From: Verrucomicrobiota bacterium
Lineage (GTDB): Bacteria; Verrucomicrobiota; Verrucomicrobiia; Limisphaerales; JADLHS01
Direction: 5' to 3'
Assembly (NCBI GenBank): GCA_029573725.1
Contig: JAKQDQ010000093.1
Coordinates: 62,001 to 126,000, forward strand
DNA length: 64,000 nt
Shown here: positions 59,452-64,000 of the stretch, piece after piece
Position numbering within the stretch: position 1 is the stretch's first letter
Layout: the number at the start of each line of letters is the position of its first letter
Notes under the pieces: generated by a model
The model's database searches: none
What the model was told of the DNA's origin: nothing
Seen by the model: only the letters and a program-made list of their open reading frames with translations
Position numbers and translations under genes: made by a program

Positions 59452-61518
59452 ATGATTCCCACGCGCGAAACTTTCGGCAACATCCCGCCGGCATCCATCC
59501 TCCTCTTTTACCTGCTGACCATCATCTCCCTGGCGATCTTTGCGCATGGCGTGTGGCGGCGGTTCAAGTTGTGGCGGCAGGGCGTTTCGATTGATGTCGA
59601 ACACCTGTTTCGCGGCGGCTTTAAACAAGTTTGCGCACGGCTGAAGCCGGGATTGCTGCGACTCTGGACGGACGCTTTGGGGCAGCAACGCGTGCGCGGG
59701 CGCGGCCTGGCCTCGCTGGCGCACATCTGGTTGTTTGCCGGATTCATGATGTTGTTCCTGGGCACGACGATGCTGGAGGTGGACAACATCGCCAGTTGGA
59801 TTTCCAAGTCGCTGCACTTTCATCAAGGCACCTACTACGTCATCTACGAGTTTACGTTGGATGCGTTCGGGCTGCTGTTTCTGGCGGGATGTGTGATGTT
59901 TGTCTGGCGGCGCACCCGCCGCCCGCCCAGCCTGGGTCATAACGCTGCGGATTGGTATGTGCTGATTTCGTTTCTGGCCATTGGAATCACCGGCTACCTC
60001 GTCGAGGCGTTGCGCATCGTCTGGCAGCAGCCCGAGGGCATTGGGGCCAAATGCTCGTTCGTCGGGTTATGGATGGCGCACTGGTTTTCCGGCCTGACCG
60101 AGGCCGGCGCGCGTTCCACGCATCTGGTCGTGTGGTGGGTGCATAGTCTGCTGGTGTTCCTCTTCATTGCCACCATCCCCTACACGCGGCTGATGCACAT
60201 CATCCTCGGCCCGTTGAACTTGTTCTTCGCCCCCGCCGTGCTGGGCCGGATGAAACCGATCACGATGGAGGAAGTGGAACAGACCGAGCGCATCGGTGTG
60301 GCCGCCATCGAGCATTATGATCAACAACAGCTGCTCAGCCTCGATGCGTGCATGGAATGTGGCCGGTGCGAGGAGGCGTGTCCGGCGTTCGCCTCCGGCA
60401 AACCGCTCTCCCCCAAGCGCGTGGTGCAGGATTTGAAGGGGCTCATGACGGCGAATCTCAGTTTGGTCGCGCCTGCGGCTGCCGCCGGCGCGCCGGGAGC
60501 CAAATCCTTTCTGCGCGCGTTGCACGATGAAACCATCCTGGCGGAAACGCTGTGGGCCTGCACGGCGTGCAGCGCCTGCGTGCAGGTTTGCCCGGTGCGC
60601 ATTGATCAACTGACATTGATCACCGACCTGCGCCGCAACCGCGTAGGTGAAGGCGCGCTGAGCGGCACGGCCGCCACCGCGCTGCGCCGCATGCAGGCGA
60701 GCGGCAATCCGTGGGGTTTGCCCCCGACGGAACGCGGAAACTGGGCGGAGGGACTGCGCGCGCCGACAGTGCGGGAGAATCCCAATTTCGAGTGGCTCTA
60801 CTGGATCGGTTGCGCCGGCGCGTACGACCGCCGGGCGCAACGCGTCGCCCGCGCCATGGTGAAACTGCTGAATCACGCCCAAGTCAACTTTGCCATTCTG
60901 GGCCGCGAAGAAAAATGCACGGGCGACTCCGCGCGCCGTTTGGGCGAGGAATTCCTCTTTCAAGAACTGGCGCAGGCCAACATCGCCACCCTGACAAAAT
61001 ACAAGGTACGAAAGATCCTCACCCATTGTCCGCACGGTTTGAATGCCTTCCTGAAGGATTACCCGCAGTTTGGCGGACATTATGAAGTGGTGCATCATTC
61101 GCAATTGCTCGAGCAACTGATTGCCGCCGGCCGCCTGAAGGTGCCGGCCGCCGCATCCGGCGCTGATGCCATCACCTACCACGACCCCTGCTATCTCGCC
61201 CGCGTCAACCGCATTCACGACGCCCCCCGCTCGGTCCTGTCGGCGAGCACGAAGGATTTGCGTGAGATGGGACGCCGGCGGGAAAAGACCTTCTGTTGCG
61301 GGGCGGGCGGCGGACGCATCTGGATGGAAGAGGATCCGAAGCAGCGCGTGTCCACCTTGCGCGCCAGGGAGGCCTTGGGGACGGGTGCCAAAACGGTGGC
61401 GGTCAGCTGCCCGTTCTGCCTCACGATGATGACCGACGGCATCGCCGCCCAGTCAAGCACCACCCGCGTCCTGGACATTGCGGAAATTCTGGCCGACAAA
61501 TTGTCCCTCCCCGATTGA
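59452..61518 (+). CDS. membrane Fe-S oxidoreductase, EtfAB:quinone reductase type (FadF/EMO-like)
   Basis: A 688-residue protein with three parts. Residues 1-270 form a NarI-like membrane domain of about six helices with several histidines suited to heme b binding (LAHIWLF, FHQGTYYVIYEF, THLVVWWVHSLLVF, RLMHIIL). Residues 300-385 hold two 4Fe-4S clusters (CMECGRCEEACPA and CTACSACVQVCPV). The rest contains two CCG-type domains; the second is complete (HDPCYLAR, CCGAGGG, CPFC), while the first has CPHG where the family usually has CPHC. Homologues pass electrons from EtfAB to menaquinone in beta-oxidising bacteria. Its place straight after etfA supports that role. A terminator follows at 61584. 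Confidence 0.9.
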   Translation: MIPTRETFGNIPPASILLFYLLTIISLAIFAHGVWRRFKLWRQGVSIDVEHLFRGGFKQVCARLKPGLLRLWTDALGQQRVRGRGLASLAHIWLFAGFMMLFLGTTMLEVDNIASWISKSLHFHQGTYYVIYEFTLDAFGLLFLAGCVMFVWRRTRRPPSLGHNAADWYVLISFLAIGITGYLVEALRIVWQQPEGIGAKCSFVGLWMAHWFSGLTEAGARSTHLVVWWVHSLLVFLFIATIPYTRLMHIILGPLNLFFAPAVLGRMKPITMEEVEQTERIGVAAIEHYDQQQLLSLDACMECGRCEEACPAFASGKPLSPKRVVQDLKGLMTANLSLVAPAAAAGAPGAKSFLRALHDETILAETLWACTACSACVQVCPVRIDQLTLITDLRRNRVGEGALSGTAATALRRMQASGNPWGLPPTERGNWAEGLRAPTVRENPNFEWLYWIGCAGAYDRRAQRVARAMVKLLNHAQVNFAILGREEKCTGDSARRLGEEFLFQELAQANIATLTKYKVRKILTHCPHGLNAFLKDYPQFGGHYEVVHHSQLLEQLIAAGRLKVPAAASGADAITYHDPCYLARVNRIHDAPRSVLSASTKDLREMGRRREKTFCCGAGGGRIWMEEDPKQRVSTLRAREALGTGAKTVAVSCPFCLTMMTDGIAAQSSTTRVLDIAEILADKLSLPD

Positions 61519-61583
61519 GCGCGGATGGGTTGGGCCGACCCAGCCAACCAAGCCCGCCCCCCATGCCGCCGCCGGGGCGATGC

Positions 61584-61605
61584 GCCCTCCGCTGCGGAGG
61601 GCTTT
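61584..61605 (+). terminator. intrinsic terminator after the beta-oxidation block
   Basis: GCCCTCC (61584-61590), loop GCTGC, and GGAGGGC (61596-61602) form a 7-bp stem that can extend by two pairs, followed by TTT. It lies 66 bp past the Fe-S oxidoreductase stop and before the glycosidase gene, marking the likely end of the seven-gene transcription unit. Confidence 0.7.
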
Positions 61606-61681
61606 GCTGTCCGCCCGCGGCGGCAACCGGGATCGTTTCGACCTCGCCGCTTCCACTCCTGTCGTGGCAGGCGGGCATTGA

Positions 61682-64000
61682 ATGTTCCGGCAGGACGTCT
61701 TATGCTCGGACGTGTTTCAGCACTGCTCCAATGCGCGTTCGGTCTCCTGGCTGATCTGGTGGCTGGCCGGAATGCTGGTCGTTCCGCCACTGTCCGCCTT
61801 GGAGGTTGTCCCTTTGAATGCGCCCGCGCCCTGGCAACGGCTCGAGTTCCGCATTGCCGGTGTGCCCACCGTAACCAATCCCTTCGATCCGGACCTCATC
61901 CGTGTTGAGGCCACGTTCCAGCCGCCGACCGGGCCGGCGCTGGTCGTTCCCGGCTTTTGGTATCAAGCCTGGCAACGCCATCTCACCGGCAACCGCGAGA
62001 AGTTGAGTGCCACCCAAGCGCCGGAGTGGCGTCTGCGCTTCGCGCCGCCCGCGGCCGGCAATTATTCGGTGAGCGTGACCGTGTTCACCAACCATCAACC
62101 CACCGGACTGACCGGCAGCACAAATTTCTCCGTCCCGGAGGAGGCGCCGCCGCGCAGCGGTTACGTGCGCATCGCCGCCAGCGGGCAGTATTTCGAAACG
62201 GGTGACGGCCAGCCGTTGCGGTTGATTGGCGCCAATGTGTGCTGGCACGGCAGCCGCGGCACCTACGATTATGACGACTGGCTCCCGGCCATGCAGGCGG
62301 CCGGCGAAAATTATTTCCGGCTCTGGATGTGTCCGTGGTCGTTTGGTTTGGAAACCGCAACCAATTCGCTTAACCGGTACCGTCTTGATGAGGCCTGGCG
62401 TCTGGATTACGTCCTGCAACAAGCCGAGCAGCGCGGATTCTACGTCGAGCTGTGTTTGGACTATCACGGCATGTTTGCCTCCGAGCCGGACTATTGGGGC
62501 GGCAACAACTTTTGGCCCAGTCACCCGTACCACGTCGCGCAAGGCGGACCGTGCGCGACCCCCAACGCCTTCTTCACCAACGCCGCCGCGCGTGCGCTCT
62601 ATCAAAAACGGCTGCGCTATCTCGTGGCGCGTTATGGCTACAGCCCGAGCCTGTTGTCCTGGCAATTCTTCAACGAGATTGACAATGTCTATTCCGTGCT
62701 GAACGCCCATGACGTGGCTGTGTGGCACGCCCTCATGGGCGATTGGCTGCGCGCCCATGATCCGTTCCGGCATTTGCGCACCACCAGTTTCACCACGGCC
62801 GAACCGCGCGCCGAGATGTGGTCGCTGCCGCAAATTGATTACGTATGCGTTCATGCCTACGGGCCGGGCCGGCCGGCGCGGGCGTTGCGCGACGCCACGC
62901 AGAAGTTATGGCGGCAATTCGCCAAACCCGTCCTCATAGATGAATACGGCACGAGCTGGCAGGGTTGGAATCGTGCCGCCGATCCGCACCTGCGTGGTTT
63001 TCGTCAGGGACTCTGGGGCGGCGCACTGGGTGGTTCGGCCGGCACGAGCATGTCCTGGTGGTGGGAGCACCTCCACAGCGAAAATGTCTATCCGGCCTAC
63101 ACGGCCCTGGGCCAAATCTTAAATCGCACCGGCTGGGGCCAGGGCGACTGGACCAATCTGGTGTTCAACCCGGTGTTGACCCCGCCGCCGACCGTCGGCG
63201 GGCCGTTGCCGCACGGACAACCGTTCGACGTCACCCTGCCGCTTGATCCGCGCTGGGGTGCCCTGCTGTCCGGTGAGGTCGCCGTGCCCAATCCGGGCGC
63301 CGCCAGCTATTCCGCCAGTGCGCTCAACAGTTTTGTCCACGGCACCACCCATTCCAACTTGCGGATTCCCTTTCGCCTCAGCGCCTGGTTGACCAACGAG
63401 GCGCGGCTGATCATGCATTTGAATTCGGTTTCTTGGAATTCCGCACTTGTCGTCCGCGCCAATGGCGTGCAGCTCTATCGCACCAACCTCGCCAACCTGG
63501 ATGGTGGTTACGCGGTGAATCACGAATACGATGCCGACCTGACCGTGGACCTGCCCGCCGGCCAATGCCTGATTGAAATTCTCAACGCGGGCGGAGACTG
63601 GTTTCATCTGGACTGGGTGCGGTTGGAGCGCGCGTTGCCCGCCACCTACACCAATGACTGGCAGCCCCCGTGCGAACCGATCGGACTGGCCGGCGCGCGG
63701 GAAGCGTTGTTGTACGTCGTCGCACCCGGCGCCGCCTTCCCCGGCGGCGCCACCGAACCGACCCTGCCCATGCAGTCGGGCCAGTCCATCACGCTCAGCA
63801 ACTGGCCGGCGGGCAATTATCTGGCTGAATGGTATGATCCGGCAACCGCCAATCGCCTGGGCCAGACCCGGGCCACCACCAGCAACACGGTCCTGCGGCT
63901 GCCCCTGCCCGACTTCAGCGTTGATCTGGCGGGCATTCTCCACCCACCACCGCGCCTGGCCCTGCCCGGTTATGATGCCAACACCGGTTACCACTTCGCC
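61682..64000 (+). CDS. secreted GH5-like glycosidase with DUF5060-type N-domain, truncated by window edge
   Basis: 773 codons are visible from ATG 61682 and the frame is open to the end of the window. A signal anchor (SWLIWWLAGMLVVPPLSALE) ends near residue 40. Residues 45-155 form a beta-sandwich resembling DUF5060. A TIM barrel follows: GQPLRLIGANVCWHGS, NYFRLWMCPWSFGLE, VELCLDYHGMF, with the acid/base Glu in SWQFFNEIDN (about residue 335) and the nucleophile Glu in VLIDEYGTSWQGW (about 420). Beyond 500 are beta-rich, probably carbohydrate-binding domains. It likely cleaves beta-mannan, cellulose or a similar polysaccharide. Such genes are often in polysaccharide-use loci; no partner is visible here. 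Confidence 0.85.
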   Translation, partial: MFRQDVLCSDVFQHCSNARSVSWLIWWLAGMLVVPPLSALEVVPLNAPAPWQRLEFRIAGVPTVTNPFDPDLIRVEATFQPPTGPALVVPGFWYQAWQRHLTGNREKLSATQAPEWRLRFAPPAAGNYSVSVTVFTNHQPTGLTGSTNFSVPEEAPPRSGYVRIAASGQYFETGDGQPLRLIGANVCWHGSRGTYDYDDWLPAMQAAGENYFRLWMCPWSFGLETATNSLNRYRLDEAWRLDYVLQQAEQRGFYVELCLDYHGMFASEPDYWGGNNFWPSHPYHVAQGGPCATPNAFFTNAAARALYQKRLRYLVARYGYSPSLLSWQFFNEIDNVYSVLNAHDVAVWHALMGDWLRAHDPFRHLRTTSFTTAEPRAEMWSLPQIDYVCVHAYGPGRPARALRDATQKLWRQFAKPVLIDEYGTSWQGWNRAADPHLRGFRQGLWGGALGGSAGTSMSWWWEHLHSENVYPAYTALGQILNRTGWGQGDWTNLVFNPVLTPPPTVGGPLPHGQPFDVTLPLDPRWGALLSGEVAVPNPGAASYSASALNSFVHGTTHSNLRIPFRLSAWLTNEARLIMHLNSVSWNSALVVRANGVQLYRTNLANLDGGYAVNHEYDADLTVDLPAGQCLIEILNAGGDWFHLDWVRLERALPATYTNDWQPPCEPIGLAGAREALLYVVAPGAAFPGGATEPTLPMQSGQSITLSNWPAGNYLAEWYDPATANRLGQTRATTSNTVLRLPLPDFSVDLAGILHPPPRLALPGYDANTGYHFA

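Overview
This window looks like chromosomal DNA from a GC-rich, Gram-negative heterotroph of the Verrucomicrobiota, plausibly the Pedosphaera/Limisphaera side of the phylum. The assignment is an inference from gene content. Relevant features are a pseudopilin of the type abundant in Planctomycetes and Verrucomicrobia, a PEP-CTERM protein, a DUF1080 protein, Tat-exported Gfo/Idh/MocA and metallophosphoesterase proteins, secreted beta-sandwich proteins ending in a short FYR-type tail, and several glycoside hydrolases. There is no rRNA, CRISPR array, transposase or phage gene. One tRNA is present.

Layout. 0-2.5 kb: the start of an exported minus-strand protein, a small amphi-Trp protein and an MFS transporter. 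2.5-8.3 kb (minus): a GH84 O-GlcNAcase-like enzyme followed by a GNAT acetyltransferase, then an OPT transporter, MurA and a small anchored protein. Divergent from these (8.5 kb, plus) is an orphan cellobiose/chitobiose-type PTS EIIC. 9.9-16.9 kb: a TPR protein, a SWIM-SNF2 helicase, a TlpA-like thioredoxin, a DUF1080 protein and a class V aminotransferase. 17-23 kb: a membrane pyrophosphatase, Ada, a DHA2 drug transporter and an unusual HTH-EIIA fusion. 23-30.4 kb: secreted functions (GH43, a multidomain beta protein, a PEP-CTERM protein, a metallophosphoesterase, a Gfo/Idh/MocA protein). 30.8-36.2 kb: ClpP-ClpX, an OPA-type transporter, a DNA repair methyltransferase and two tail-anchored coiled-coil proteins. 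36.3-44 kb: tRNA-Arg(CCT), a DUF6600 lipoprotein, a secreted protein, TolC, the threonylcarbamoyl-AMP synthase and TrpD. 44.1-47.6 kb: a compact set of small membrane proteins (GYF_2-TM2, GYF_2-CD225, DUF2752, a second TM2 protein) with YraN and an MnmD-like tRNA methyltransferase. 47.7-50.2 kb: a pseudopilin lying between an aminotransferase gene and a decayed copy of that gene's 3' end.

From 50.3 to 61.5 kb is a nearly complete fatty-acid beta-oxidation block on one strand: acyl-CoA dehydrogenase, acyl-CoA ligase, a FadN-type hydroxyacyl-CoA dehydrogenase/enoyl-CoA hydratase, thiolase, EtfB, EtfA and a membrane Fe-S oxidoreductase of the EtfAB:quinone type. It ends at a predicted terminator. 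Electrons from acyl-CoA would pass through EtfAB to the membrane quinone pool, all encoded in one stretch. The window closes inside a secreted GH5-like glycosidase with a DUF5060-type N-terminal domain.

The most interesting observations are: (1) two adjacent genes that match, in the same order, the two folded domains of human O-GlcNAcase; (2) the GYF_2/TM2/CD225/DUF2752 membrane operon; (3) the HTH-EIIA fusion with a palindrome just upstream, together with an EIIC that has no EIIA/EIIB neighbours; (4) the aminotransferase gene remnant beyond the pseudopilin gene.
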